Origin: Candidatus Trichofilum aggregatum
GTDB taxonomy: Bacteria > Chloroflexota > Anaerolineae > Promineifilales > Promineifilaceae
Reading direction: 5' to 3'
DNA: 64,000 nt
Assembly (NCBI GenBank): GCA_016716885.1
Contig: JADJUV010000008.1
Location: 1-64,000 of the forward strand
In this document: piece by piece, positions 27,118 to 38,315 of the stretch
Numbering within the stretch: position 1 is the stretch's first letter
Layout: every line of letters begins with the position of its first letter
Notes under the pieces: model-generated
Told to the model about the DNA's origin: nothing
Databases searched by the model: none
What the model saw: only the letters and a program-made list of their open reading frames with translations
Translations under genes and position numbers: made by a program

Positions 27118-28810
27118 TCAACCTACTTTCTGCCGAAACTGCCGCCTCTGTCGCCACTTCAACATCAACGGCGCATAACGAATTTTTTCCTTCAGCCCAA
27201 ATCGCAACAAATCCACCAACGTCATCTCCCCAAAAAAATGCCGCCGATATTCACCCGCACCCATAAACCCCTTGTCCCGGCGCAGTAGACTCAGCCGGAT
27301 TTTGTTGCGCGGCAGAGACGTTTTCCCTCTCAGCAACGCCCGAAACGGCTCCGGCATCCACGCTACCTGCGCATAAATGGCCCGAATTTCGGCCACCGCC
27401 TTATCCACCGCCGCCTCATCGTGCGGATCAACCGCTTCCATAATCTCATCCACCGCCTGGGCAATCGGCTCAAAGGCCGGGAACCCACCGCCCGCCAACT
27501 TCAGCCCCATCATCTGCCGGAAATACGCCTCACGATTCCCCTGGGCCTGGGCACGAATGAGGTTGAGTTTGAGATATTCGGTGTACGCACCCAACAGCCA
27601 CTGCACCGCATACACCTGCCACAACTTATAGTTACCCCACGATTTGAAGCTATTGGCGGTAAGCCGGTCGGCGGTGCGGACAAAATGGCAGGTCAATGTT
27701 TCCAACGGGGCAAACGCCTGGGGCGAGTAGTCGCCCGTTTTTTGCGCCGCCAACAATAAATGAGCCAATACCGCCGTTGAGGCCAGCGAGGTATACAACC
27801 CTTTCGAGTAGAGCGGATCAATAAACCCGGCGGCGTGTCCCAACAAGGCCCAGCGCTGACCTACCACCTGCTTCGTCGAATATTGAATCCGCCCCGTGCG
27901 TGTCCAATCCCGCACCGCCTGCCGCCCGCGCAGATGGGCATCCACGGTAGGGAACCGTTTAATGAAGCCAAAAAACTCTTCTTCCGGGGTCAGATCGGCG
28001 CGGATCGGGTACAGGCGCGGGTCTAGCTGTAACCCCACACTGCACAGCGGGTTGGTCGAGTCGGGGTGGTTATCGAAGGATGACCCAAATCCAGCCCCCC
28101 TCAAACACATGATGTAATGTCCCCTCGGACATGCGAAAGGGTAAGCCGTAACTTTCTTTGGAGCCGCCCACCTGATGGTAACAGGGGACGTTGATCATGG
28201 GTGAAGATGGTGCGGGAGTGGGTTTGCTGGTTGAGATCGCGTAAGTCGAACTTGTCGGCCAGGAGCGATTTGTAACCACCAGCATCAACCAGGTACGCGG
28301 CCGCGATCCTTTCTCCCTTCACCGTGATCACCTCAACCCCGTCCTCATGCAATTCCACATCCTTCACCGGCGTGTTTTGCCACACCGTCGCCCCATACTG
28401 CACCGCCACCGAAGTCAGAAAATAATCCGTGTCTTGCCGGTGCAAATGCAACTCATGGCCGTGCGGCTCCTTAGGAATCACCGCCTGGAGCGTGTGCTGT
28501 TTGTCATGCGGCTGGCCCGGCTCATGGTGCAAAAAACCAAAATGCCGCTTCACCCCATGGGTCGTCCCATAAAACGCGGCAAAATTTTCCGAGCTAAAGT
28601 AAGCCAGCTCCGGCACCTCAAACAAATCGGCCAACGCCCGCATCATCTCCGACGTTTCCAAAATGAGCGACTCGCCAATAGAGAAGCGGGGTGGCTCTTG
28701 GCCTCAAAGATGACCACCTTCAGCCCCTGCTTCGCCAGGATCGCCCCCAGCGTCGAACCCACAAACCCCGAACCAATAATGGCAACATCAAATTGTGTTG
28801 GTGTGTTCAT
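27118..28810 (-). CDS. Flavin-dependent halogenase-like oxidoreductase (three frameshifts)
   Basis: Joined reading: MNTPTQFDVAIIGSGFVGSTLGAIL (Rossmann GxGxxG), then GESLILETSEMMRALAD, then a central domain ending MINVPCYHQVGG, EGTLHHVFEGGWIWVI, FDNHPDSTNPLCSVGL, and a helical C-terminus. The W-x-W-x-I stretch is the flavin-halogenase signature region; related reductases lacking halogenation share much of the fold, so halogenase activity is a hypothesis. Frame breaks lie near 28690 (GGGG run), 28200 (GGG) and 28080; each is repaired by one base. The start overlaps the end of the permease gene by ~23 bp. ~560 residues when repaired. One octamer. Confidence 0.7.
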
Positions 28811-29735
28811 AAATATCCTGATTTACGATTGACGATTGTAGATTTACGATTGAAGAGGCATTCCAATCGTAAATCGTCAACAATCGTAAATTCCTCGTGG
28901 CGTGCATATACACAAAAATCAGCCCGGCAATCACCGCCGAGATAATGACACTCAGGGCCATCGCTTCCGGGCGGGCTTGCAGGTCTACATCGGCGTAGAG
29001 GCGATAGGCCAGCACCGGCAAGGCCGAGGGAAACCGTTGCCCCAGCAATAATGGCACTTCAAAGGCCCCAAAGGTAAAGGCAAAAACGAGAATAGACGAG
29101 GAGACAATGCCCGGCGTGAGAAAAGGCAAAGTGACGTAGCGGAACCGTTGCCAGCGGTTGGCTCCCAGCGTCCGAGCGGCATTTTCGTACTCATCCCCCA
29201 CGGATTGCAGGTTGGCTAACAAGATAATACCCATGAAACAACTGCTCTTCCACACATATTCCAGGATGATCCCCAGCGCGTAACGGTCATAAACCAGGGC
29301 CGGAAATTGAGCCGGAGTCTGAATGAATCCAGCCAAATAGGCCAGCCGGGCCAGAAAACCACTCTGGCTGAACAAAAACAGAATCCCCACCGCCCCGACC
29401 AGGTGGGGAATGGGGATGTTGAGTTGGAAGAGGAAGGTGAAGAACCGTTTGGCCCGAAAACGCGGCCGCAAGACCAACGCACCCCCCACCGCCAACACCG
29501 TGGACAGGGCCGTGCTGGCAAAGGCAATCCAGGTGGTCAGCAAAAGCGACCGGTAAAACACCGGGTCGGTAAAAATGGCCCGGTAAGCCGCCAACGTAAA
29601 CCCCGCCTCTCCCACCACCGGCAAATACCCCACACTCTGCACCAACGCCAAAACCAACCCGCCACCAAACAGCAGGATGACCACCACCAGAGCCGGGGCC
29701 AGCATGAGGTAAGAACGCATATGAGCCGTGAGCAT
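28788..29735 (-). CDS. ABC transporter permease (first subunit of YnjC-like system)
   Basis: 315 residues, six membrane helices, EAA loop EYENAARTLGANRWQRFRY followed by TLPFLTPG. Same strand and 51 bp after the binding-protein gene. The last ~30 residues (after LRLLTIYDWN) are encoded by an ACGATTG-type repeat, so the functional protein probably ended near 28880 and the repeat extended it. Alternate start 15 bp downstream (MRSYLML). Confidence 0.85.
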   Translation of the reverse strand: MLTAHMRSYLMLAPALVVVILLFGGGLVLALVQSVGYLPVVGEAGFTLAAYRAIFTDPVFYRSLLLTTWIAFASTALSTVLAVGGALVLRPRFRAKRFFTFLFQLNIPIPHLVGAVGILFLFSQSGFLARLAYLAGFIQTPAQFPALVYDRYALGIILEYVWKSSCFMGIILLANLQSVGDEYENAARTLGANRWQRFRYVTLPFLTPGIVSSSILVFAFTFGAFEVPLLLGQRFPSALPVLAYRLYADVDLQARPEAMALSVIISAVIAGLIFVYMHATRNLRLLTIYDWNASSIVNLQSSIVNQDIYEHTNTI

Positions 29736-29785
29736 GATGGCTGTTAGCCGTTAGCCAGCGGCCAGCGGCGTCAACTGCCAGCGGC

Positions 29786-31051
29786 TCATTTCTGTAACAC
29801 TTCCACTTCCCACCCTTGCTCTATCGCCGTGAGCCAGGGGGCTTGTAGTTCAGGCAGGCGCGCGGCCGCAAGCGCTTCGGTAGAAAGGGTAGCCACACCA
29901 CGGGGCAAGGCCGCAAATTGGGCCTGCCACCCTTCCGGGCAACAGCGCCGGGTCCAACACCGGCAAATCCCCCCAGTTTTCCGGTTGGGCTTTGCTCAGT
30001 TGGGCTTCCGGGGAGAGAAGGAAATTGGCGACGACCATCGCGGCCGCTTTGTGCGGCGAATTGTAGGGAATAGCCACGTAATGAGTATTAGCAATCGTGC
30101 CCGTGTCAAACACAAAGGTACGTGTCGTCTCCGGATACCGTCCGTTTTCGATGAGGCTAGACGCTTCCGCCGGGTTGTAAGCCATATCAAACCAGACCTC
30201 GCCATTGGCAAATAGCTCCTGCTGGCGCGCATGGCTCTCCGGGTAGGTCTGCCCCTCGCGCCACAAAAACGGCTCAATCTCGTTCAGCAAGACCCAACAA
30301 GCCGGAATTTCGGCGTCAAAGATGGCCTGATCAAACTCGCCCAGGAGTTTGTCATAACCACCCACCGCCTCATAACAAACATGGCGCACAAACGCACTAC
30401 CGGTGAAATCGGGCGGCGCAGGGTAGGTAAACAGGCCGGGATTGGCTTTAATCCATTCCACCAAAGCCGTAATCGTTTTCGGCGGCTCGGCGATGCGAGC
30501 ACTATCATAAATCATCACAAACTGGGCTTTGCCATAGGGCGATTCATACTCATCCACCGGAAAGCCAAAATCGTTCGCCACGCTGGGATCGGCCCCATTG
30601 ACGTAAGCCATGTTGGGTAAATCTCCCGCCCAATTGCCGTAGAGCAAATCCCCTGGCGCATGGTGCGGAAATTTTCCCCATTGACCCAGACCAAATCCAC
30701 CGTGCCATCCTCATCCTTGCCCGCCTGTTTTTCCCCCAGGACTTTGTTGATGTACTCAGTGGCATCGGTGATGGGAATCATGTTCAGGGTGATGTCGTAC
30801 TGCGCTTTAACCGCCTCGGCCACATAACCCGTCACCCAACTATTGATGAGATCACTGCCGCCCCACATATAAAAATTGACTTCCTGCCCTCTGGCCTGGG
30901 CCAGTTTGTCATCCCAGTAGGTGATAATGGGATCAGGATCATCCATATCCTCTACCAGATCATCCGGCGAATGGGTAGGAACCGCGGCCGCGTTCCCCCC
31001 GGCACAAGCCACCAGTAAAAGCAAAAATAATAACAGGGTGTACTTCTTCAA
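29786..31051 (-). CDS. ynjB: ABC substrate-binding lipoprotein, YnjB-like (two frameshifts)
   Basis: TTG start at 31051 with AAGGAG 8 bp upstream; lipobox LLVACAGG. Diagnostic YnjB segments: FYMWGGSDLINSWV, VDLVWVNGENFRTM, DEYESPYGKAQFVMIYDSARIA and FTYPAPPDFTGSAFVRHV. Missing bases near 30650 (CCCC run) and 29940 split the gene; the corrected C-terminus is LTAIEQGWEVEVLQK, ending at 29786. The repaired protein is ~422 residues, near E. coli YnjB length. The ligand of YnjBCD is not established. First gene of the operon; four octamers. Confidence 0.8.
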
Positions 31052-31070
31052 AATATGCTCCTTTAAATTT

Positions 31071-31135
31071 AAGAGAGAGACTGAGAGACTGAGAGATTGA
31101 GTGAACCAATCTCTCAGTCTCTCAGTCTCTTAATC
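31071..31135. repeat. AGAGACTGAGAG hairpin
   Basis: GAGACTGAGAGACTGAGAG units (31074-31100) pair with CTCTCAGTCTCTCAGTCTC (31110-31132) around a 7-nt loop. Such an arm-and-loop layout could terminate transcription from the mercuric-reductase-like gene side or just be a repeat. Confidence 0.7.
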
Positions 31136-31144
31136 TCCTCTCCC

Positions 31145-32656
31145 TCACCTCGTCCACGCCAACCACTTCCTAAACAACCCCGCCACCGTCGGCGTTAGGC
31201 GGGTGCGATTCCAGGCCTCGGCTGTTTTGCGGATAGCTTCCGCCTGCGTGGGGTATGGATGAATCACTTCGGTCATCTGACCCAACCCCATGCCGCCGAT
31301 CATGGCTGTGGTGATTTCGCTGATCATCTCCCCGGCATGACGAGCTACGATGGTTGCCCCCACTATTTTGTCTGTGCCCTGCCGTACATAAATTTTGACG
31401 AACCCATCTTCGCCATCAGCGCGGCCGCGATCCGTCTCTTCTATTTTCGTTGTCCAGGTATCCGTGGTGATGCCCTCTTTCGCGGCATCCTCTGGCGACA
31501 AACCCACATGGGCAATTTCCGGGTCGGTGTAGACCGTCCAGGGAATGGTCAAGGCACTGTATTTGGCCCGCCCCAGGAAGAGGGCGTTGCGCAAAATGAT
31601 GCGGGCACTGGCATCGGCGGTGTGGGTAAACTGCTCTGCCAGGGCCACATCCCCCGCCCCGTAAATGTTGGCGTTGGTCGTCTGCAAATAATCGTTGACC
31701 ACCAGCCCTTTTTTGTTGGTTTGCACCGCGGCCGCGGCCAGATTCAACCCTTCCACATTGGCCTTACGCCCCACCGCCAACAAAATTTCATCCACCACCA
31801 GTTGCTTCTGCACCCCCTTGTGCTCAAAGGTGAGCCGTTTGCCCTCGGCCACCCGCTCCACCTGCTTGACGTTGCTCTCCAGCAAAAGCTGAATCCCCTC
31901 ACCGACAAAGGCCGCCTGGATCAAGGTTTGCCCCTCGGCATCCTTCAGGGCGGCTATCGTGGGGCCAATGTCAAAAACCGTCACCTCGGAACCGAGTCGG
32001 GCAAACGCCTGGGCCATCTCCGCCCCGATGGGGCCAGCTCCGATGACCGCCAGCCGTTGGGGCCGAGTTGTCAGTTCAAAGAGCGTCACGTTAGTGATAT
32101 ACCCGGCCTCAGCCAAACCGGGAATGGGCAAATCGGCCGGGCGGGAACCGGTGGCGATAACCGCTTTTTTGAAGCGAATGGTGCGTCCGTCTATGGTGAA
32201 ACTGTCTGGCCCGGTAAACTGCCCATCCCCCAAATACACATCAATGCCCAGCTTCTGAAACCGGTAAGCCGAATCGTGGTGGCTGATTTCGGCCCGTACC
32301 CGGCGCACCCGCGCCATGACGGCGGCAAAATCTACCTCTACCCCCGTCACGCTTACGCCATATTCGGCCCCACGCCGCAGATCACCCACGACTTTGGCGG
32401 AACGGATGAGGGTTTTGGAGGGCACACAGCCCACGTTGAGGCAATCGCCGCCCAGGAGATGTTTTTCGACCAGGGCCACTTTAGCCCCTAAACCGACAGC
32501 GCCCGCGGCCGCGACCAATCCCCCCGATCCGCCGCCAATCACCAGCAGGTTATACCGCCCATCCGGCGTCGGGTTCACCCATTCCGGCGGATGGGCATTG
32601 GCCACGAGTTCTGCGTTGTACTTGTCATAAGGTGGAATTTCAATTTTCGTTGTCAT
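31145..32656 (-). CDS. Mercuric-reductase-like FAD disulfide oxidoreductase
   Basis: 503 residues. FAD motif VIGGGSGGLVAA (~39-50), redox pair Cys72/Cys77 in GGDCLNVGCVPSKT, NAD(P) motif VIGAGPIGAEMAQAF, second FAD motif NIYGAGDVAL, and dimerisation domain with HPYPTQAEAIRK near the C-terminus. There is no N-terminal metal-binding domain and no C-terminal Cys pair, so Hg(II) reduction is unlikely; this clade is usually annotated only as MerA-like. It lies downstream of a TVP38 gene on the same strand, a pairing seen in many genomes. Three octamers, Ala-rich register. Confidence 0.88.
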   Translation of the reverse strand: MTTKIEIPPYDKYNAELVANAHPPEWVNPTPDGRYNLLVIGGGSGGLVAAAGAVGLGAKVALVEKHLLGGDCLNVGCVPSKTLIRSAKVVGDLRRGAEYGVSVTGVEVDFAAVMARVRRVRAEISHHDSAYRFQKLGIDVYLGDGQFTGPDSFTIDGRTIRFKKAVIATGSRPADLPIPGLAEAGYITNVTLFELTTRPQRLAVIGAGPIGAEMAQAFARLGSEVTVFDIGPTIAALKDAEGQTLIQAAFVGEGIQLLLESNVKQVERVAEGKRLTFEHKGVQKQLVVDEILLAVGRKANVEGLNLAAAAVQTNKKGLVVNDYLQTTNANIYGAGDVALAEQFTHTADASARIILRNALFLGRAKYSALTIPWTVYTDPEIAHVGLSPEDAAKEGITTDTWTTKIEETDRGRADGEDGFVKIYVRQGTDKIVGATIVARHAGEMISEITTAMIGGMGLGQMTEVIHPYPTQAEAIRKTAEAWNRTRLTPTVAGLFRKWLAWTR

Positions 32657-32867
32657 AGCAATATGGCTCTTGGGGAATTAAGGGGTTGACACGAGATGCA
32701 CGGGCTGGCCCTTGCCTGCCCAGATGGGGCAACACAAGGGTGTACCCCACGAAACCTGAAGACCCAGTATCAGAGATCGAGGAAGGCACAGAGAACACAG
32801 AGAGAAAATCCAAAAACTCCGTGAATCTCTGTGTCTCCTCTGTGCCCTCTGTGTCCCGTCCTCTTCC
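32657..32867. repeat. ACAGAGAACACAGAG repeat with mirror copy
   Basis: ACAGAG units at ~32787-32805 face CTCTGTG units at ~32825-32858. A TTGACA-like element lies at ~32684. No gene in the gap. Confidence 0.6.
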
Positions 32868-33579
32868 CTACGCCTCGCGGCGTTTGAGCGTGCGGGAGAT
32901 GGCAATGCTGACCACAATTAAAATGATAGAAACGGCCAGCGCCACCGGGTTCAGGCTGACTTCGCCCGCCAGCAGTTCATCCAATGTGCCAAAGGATGAA
33001 CCTAACAAAACAATGGAAATGGTGCCGGGAATCGAGCCAATGATGGTCGCCAGTAGGAACGCTCGCCAATCAATTTTGAGGAATCCGGCGATGTAATGCA
33101 CCAGATCATAGGGCAAAAAGATGAGCCGCATGACCAGCACCGCTTCAAAACTATTTTCGCGCAGACGTTGGGCATATTTCTGTATCAGGCCCCCACTTTG
33201 CTCGGCATCCAGCACCCCCTGCCCAAAATACCGCCCCACCCCATAGGCCAGCATAGCCGAACTGTTACTACCAATGACGGTATAGACCACACCCAAAACC
33301 GGCCCAAAAAGAAACCCACTGAGCAGGGACACAATGGTAGCGGGGAAAAGAAGCAGCGGCCGCAACACATAAATGACAATGTACAGCAACTGGCCCATAC
33401 CAGCTACCCGTTAGCCAGCCAGCCACCTGGCGTAAACTCTCCGCCAGGGTCAGGTTGTTTTGTTGGCTATACAACCAGTAACCCACTAAAAGGGAAAGCC
33501 AAAACAATAAAGCAATCAGTTTCGCGCCATGTTGTTTGAGAAAAGATGGGGCATGTTCTTGTTGTAATTGTTCAGCCAA
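32868..33579 (-). CDS. TVP38/TMEM64 (DedA-like) membrane protein (frameshifted)
   Basis: Repaired frame starts at the TTG of 33579 with AGGAG 8 bp upstream: LAEQLQQEHAPSFLKQ, a first membrane helix, then, after a break near 33395, YGQLLYIVIYVLRPLLLFP, the SGFLFGPVLGVVYTVIG SNTARENTR-like core and the FLPYDLVHYIAG segment typical of VTT domains. ~235 residues. Members are proposed lipid or scramblase-type transporters. The one-base break at GGG is a probable consensus error. One octamer. Confidence 0.8.
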
Positions 33580-33856
33580 CGGACAACTCCTGGGAAAGTA
33601 GCAGCTTTTCAGCATTTCAGCACTTCAGCCAAGAAGCTGACAAGCTGACAAGCTGACAAGCTGACAAGCTGACAAGCTAGCAAAGTGTACGCACAAAAAA
33701 CTAATTGGATATCTTACGGGTATTACAGAAGGATTACGGAGGTGAGTTTCCAGTTTCGAGTTTGGAGTTTCGAGTTCGTAACGGGCACGCTGTCGCAGGC
33801 CCAGCTTGTCAAAGCCCGCCCATTGCTTTCGACAAGCTCGGGCAACTGATGGGGAG
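33580..33856. repeat. (AAGCTGAC)n array and CAGTCTCC repeats
   Basis: About six period-8 units AAGCTGAC at 33633-33678. Further on, GTTTCGAGTTT units (~33748-33775) and a mirrored GCCCAGCTTGTC/GACAAGCTCGGGC dyad (33798-33844). No gene. Confidence 0.75.
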
Positions 33857-36800
33857 TTACCAAGTTTCAGAGAAATCAGTCTCCAGTCTCCAGTCTCTTA
33901 GTCTCTCAACCTCTCCCACCGCCTCCCCCAAAGTCAACAACTCCCCCGCCTGACACGCGGCCGCGAACGCCTCTTCCCCCATATCTGCCACCAACCGGGC
34001 CTGCGTCCGGGCCATCATTTGCCGGTCCAGGGCGTCTAGCCAGACATAACTTTGCCCCAGCGCCGCCTGCACCGCCCCCAGCAACCGACTGGCTGTTACC
34101 TGTCTCTCGGTCTGTTCGGCTAACACCGCCGCCAGCCCACTCAGGGTGGCAATCATGCCCGCCCGATTGGTCATGGCCTGCCGTGTCATTAAACAGTCGC
34201 GGAATAGACCTCTTCCGCGGCCGCATCCCCCCGTAACAGCGTCAACACACCCAAATGATGCTGAATATCGGCCAGCCCCGCTTCTCGCCAATAGCCTGGT
34301 AAAGCGACTGGCTTTGTTCATACCAATGACCCGCGGCCGCGTAATCCCCCTCATGCGCCGCCACCAGCCCCAGGTTCAAGTACGAATCAGCTATACCGGG
34401 GCGGTCGCCGATGGCCTGCTTGCGCGCCAGACTATCCTCATGGTACTGCCGCGCGGCCGCGTGATCCCCCCGACCCAGCGCCAAAATGCCCAGATTATTC
34501 AGGCACATGGCAATGCCTTGCCGGTCACCCATCTCCTGGCGCAGGGTTAAGCTCTCCTGACACAACTGCCAGGCTGTGTGGTCGTCACCCTGGTTCGCGG
34601 CCGCGATGCTCAAATTGGTCAACGACGAAGCCACCGCCCGCATATCCCCCTTGGCCCGCTTAATCAGCAGACTCTCCTGGTGTAACCTTTGCGCCTGGGC
34701 ATAATCCCCTTCCGCCGAGGCAATGACCCCCAAATTATTAAGAATGCCCGCAATGCCCGTGTCATCCCCTTGCGCCCGGCGGATAGCCAGGCTTTCTTCG
34801 TACTGCGCCCGCGCCATCCCCAGATCACCCCCCACGTAGGCCAGGTTGCCCAGCGTATTCAGGGCCAATGAGGCCGTGCGCCAGTTGTCAATGGCGCGTG
34901 CCAGGGTATAAGAGCGTTCCAGAGTTTGCCGCGCTGGCCGCGTAATCCCCTCGCCGCCAATACGTCACCCCAATCTCGACCAACGTCTGGCTCAATTCCA
35001 TCTCGCGGCCGCGTTGCTCCCAGGTTGCTTGTGCCTGTTCCAGCCAGGTAAGGGCTTGCTCAAAATGCCCCCGATCACGCCATAAATCACCCAACTGCTG
35101 TTGACACTGGGCCATGGCCTCGTCATCTTGGGCCTGCTCTGCCAGGCTGAGGGCTTCCTGAAACACATCCCCCGCCTCTTGCCAACGACCCATCCGCCGC
35201 CATACTGCCCCCAACTTAAGACGCACATCCACCTGGGTGGGCAGGTCGGTTAAGAGCGGCAACAGGCGGCTGAAATAGGTAACGGCGGCCTGATTTTGGA
35301 ACGCGGCCGCGGCCGCTTCGCCCGCCAGTTGATCATAAAGCCGCTGCTTGGCCTGATCCTGACTTTGTTCGGCGTGGTAGGCCAGAAGGGCCAAATGGGG
35401 TGACAGGTCAGCGGCATAGGTCGTTTCCAGGGCCTCCAGGGCCAGGGCATGGAGCATCTGCCGCCGCGAGAGCAGTTGCATGTCATAGGCGGTATCCCGC
35501 AGGAGTGCGTGTTTGAACAGATACCGCAACTCGGCCAGCAACGACCAGATCGCCTGCCGCTCCGCTTCCCGAATGAAGGCATCGGCGGGCAGGCGGAATT
35601 GTTCGGCCTTGAGCATGTAGGTCAAAATTTGCACCTCAAACTCCCGACCCAACACCGCCGCCGTTTGCACCACCTGGCGCACTTCTTGGGTCAGCCGGTC
35701 CAGGCGGGCGGTCAGGATAACCCGCACGTCGGTGGGCAAACCCATCTCGGTCCCGGTTAGGCTGAGGCCCTGAGGAGTAGGTAGTAGATGGCCCTGCTCC
35801 TGGCTATAACGCAAAATTTGTTCGATGAAGAACGGGTTGCCCTGTCCCCGTTCGGCCAGCAAGGTGATGAGATCGGGGGCGGGCGCGGCTCCGGTCACTT
35901 CTTGCACCAGGGCCTGAATGGCAACCTGGGGCAAGGCGTTGAGGTTGAGGGTGTGGTGGGGCGCGGCCGCGTCCAACCAATCAGCCGGTACCGGTTCACG
36001 CGAACTGCCCAGCAAAGCCATCGCATACCCCTGCGCCGCCCGACTCAACCGGCGCAAAAACTGCACCGATTCCGGGTCGAACCATTGCATATCTTCTAGT
36101 TGAATGATGATCGGCTGGCGCAAACTTTCGGCGCGAAGCAACGTTACCAGCGCCGTAAACATATTCTCCAGGCGTAATTTCGGCTCCAACTGTTCATACA
36201 ACGAACCGGGCCAGCGTAAATCGAGCAGTGCCCCCAGCACCGAGCGGGTGCGCCCCAATTCCTGCCGCAACACCTCATCAGAGGTAACCCGGATCAGGCT
36301 CTCCAGGCGAACCTGGAAACGGTCTTTGTTCTCAGCCTCAGAATCGGTGGCGATTTGGGCAAAATGGTGGCGTAGCCAGTAGCGCCACGGGTTAAGCGCG
36401 GCGCGAATAATCTCATCCGTTTGGCACAAGAAGATAGCCGGGGGTGCGGCTTGTTCATGAAGCAGTTGTTGTCCAAATTCGTGCGCCAGACGACTTTTGC
36501 CCAGCCCGGCGTCACCAACCAGGGTGAGTAATCCGGCAAACTGTCCCTGAAAAATAGGGGCCACGAAGGTGTGTAACCGGGCCAACTCGGCCTCACGCCC
36601 CACCATCGTCTGTTGATAGAAGGGCACCATCAGGTTAGCGGTGGGTCGGCCGATGAGTTGGTACACAGGTTGGGCCTCGGTGAACCCTTTCAGGGTACGC
36701 TGTCCGATGGCGTTGACCTCAAAGGTGGGGCTGGCCCGGCGAGCGACTTCTTCATCCAGCCAGATTTCCCCCCACGCGGCCGCGGTCATCAGCCGCGCCG

Positions 36801-37881
36801 CCAGATTCACCCCTCGCCCATAACAGGTATACGACTCCCACAATTCCGCTCCCAGGAAACCGGCCCGGGCCAGTTGGTAGGTCAACCCGGCACGAAACGG
36901 AATCACCTGGCGCAACTCCAAGACAAAGTTCAAGGCCCGCAACAGATCATTTTCATGACTGGTGGGCGCACCCCACAAAAGGAGCAACGTACACCCCTTG
37001 TCGCTAAAATCCACTCCTTCCAGATAACCGCCATATTGCTCCTGCAAGCGAAAAATCACGGCCAAAAAAGCCGACAGCTCATCATGATCTGGCTCGCCGG
37101 GCAAGTTGATGAACAAGTTCAGCACCTGCCGGAACTCGCCGCTGATGGGGTTGGTGAACAGGTCAGAGGGGAAAAAGGTGCGGCCCAGAGTCAGGTCGGG
37201 CGGGGGGATGGTGGGAAACGCGGCCGCGACCGGTATTTCAGGCAAAACAGGTAACAAGCGACCATGCCCGTCAGCCAGCTCTCGCCAGGCGGGCAACAAG
37301 GGGGCCAATGCCGCCAGGGCCATCGGCGAGAGAATAATCTCACCCCCTTCGGCCAGTTGTTCGGCCTGGGTGCAGGCATGAATAGCGGAACCTTTGACGT
37401 AATAGGTGTGCCGAGTGGCTTCCAGACTCTCCAGAATGCCCCACTCGACCGTTCCATATCCCAGCCCTACCTTCACGGCAAAGGTGAACGCCCCAAACGG
37501 GGTAACGTGTTGGGTCTGGTTATGGATATGTTGTTGGACAGCGATTGCGGCCGCGAGGGCCGCTCGTTGGCAGGCAAAAGCCGGGGCAGAGCCGTTCTCG
37601 CTGGATGGCTGAACATTCTCGGGGAAGATGGCGGTGAGGGCATCACCAGCGGCCTGGGCAATGAAACCGTGGTGGGTGAACACACTCTGAATAATGGGGC
37701 GAAACAGGTCACGAATAAGTTCGCCGATGGTTTCGGCCCCGGCCTGACCATGTTGCATGAGGACTTCGGTGGTAGCCGTGTAGCCAGAGAGATCAATAAA
37801 TAACGTCGCGGCCGCGAACTGCCCCCGATACCGGTTAGCTTGTAAGTTCTCCAGGATAAACCCCGGCAATAAATGACGCAT
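33857..37881 (-). CDS. Adenylate-cyclase-domain / AAA ATPase / TPR signalling protein (frameshifted)
   Basis: From the ATG at 37881: first class-III cyclase-like domain (LFIDLSGYTATTEVLMQ, GDALTAIFPE), a second one (LNLFINLPGEP, WGAPTSHENDLLRAL, GRGVNLAARLM), then an AAA_16 ATPase with P-loop GDAGLGKSRLA near residue 458 and winged-helix, followed by a long TPR array (QGDDTGIAGILNNLGVIAS-type repeats). The catalytic metal Asp of the first domain is present (IDLSG), the second lacks it, so cyclase activity is doubtful. One-base breaks near 34930, 34272 and 34215 separate the TPRs; the intact protein would be ~1340 residues. The last ~15 residues are repeat-encoded. About 14 octamers, the densest gene in the window. 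Confidence 0.78.
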
Positions 37882-37925
37882 GACCCTATTATACCGGTGT
37901 TCTCTGGTGTGCTCATCCACCTTAC

Positions 37926-37953
37926 CTGACAACAAACAGAGGTTTGTTATAAT
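37926..37953 (+). promoter_or_regulatory. Putative sigma-70-type promoter
   Basis: CTGACA at 37926-37931 and TATAAT at 37948-37953 with 16-bp spacing, ~70 bp upstream of the small membrane protein gene that leads into the FGAM synthase genes. Confidence 0.6.
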
Positions 37954-38024
37954 TTCCCGGCATCATTTCCCACTTCCCTTTTCCACCAGCCCATTCTATT
38001 TTCTTTTTACCAAAGGAGTAAGTT

Positions 38025-38297
38025 GTGTTTCGTTTCAATGTTTTAGGTTTGATCATGACCCTCATCTGTTTTGCCATCGGTTTTGTAGTGCGACTCATCA
38101 GCGGGCAAGACGACACAGTCATGGCCGTCACCGCCGGGTTACTCCTCTTCATCGCTGATACTATTTACCGCTTCCGCCTCAAAACAGATGGCAGTTTTTG
38201 GGGGCGCTGGTTCTCGCCTAAAAACGGGGGTTGGCTGGCCTTCCCTGTTTGGATCATGGGTATTTTGTTTGTCATCTACGGTTTTGTAGAACTTTAA
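38025..38297 (+). CDS. Small membrane protein, unknown
   Basis: 90 residues from a GTG at 38025 with AAAGGAG upstream. Three predicted membrane helices (~5-25, 35-48, 70-88); no motif recognised. It ends 18 bp before the FGAM synthase start, so co-transcription with purine synthesis genes is likely, while any functional link is unproven. Confidence 0.65.
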   Translation: MFRFNVLGLIMTLICFAIGFVVRLISGQDDTVMAVTAGLLLFIADTIYRFRLKTDGSFWGRWFSPKNGGWLAFPVWIMGILFVIYGFVEL

Positions 38298-38315
38298 CGC
38301 CTGAGGAGCCATTTT

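Noticed and set aside
31259..32491. 410-codon open frame opposite the mercuric-reductase-like gene
   Set aside because: The minus-strand frame carries FAD/NAD motifs and redox cysteines; the opposite frame has none.
31145..32656. True mercuric reductase (merA)
   Set aside because: No N-terminal metal-binding domain, no C-terminal Cys pair and no other mer genes.
36613..37254. Plus-strand open frame inside the cyclase gene
   Set aside because: Lies opposite cyclase/ATPase domains and has no recognisable motif.
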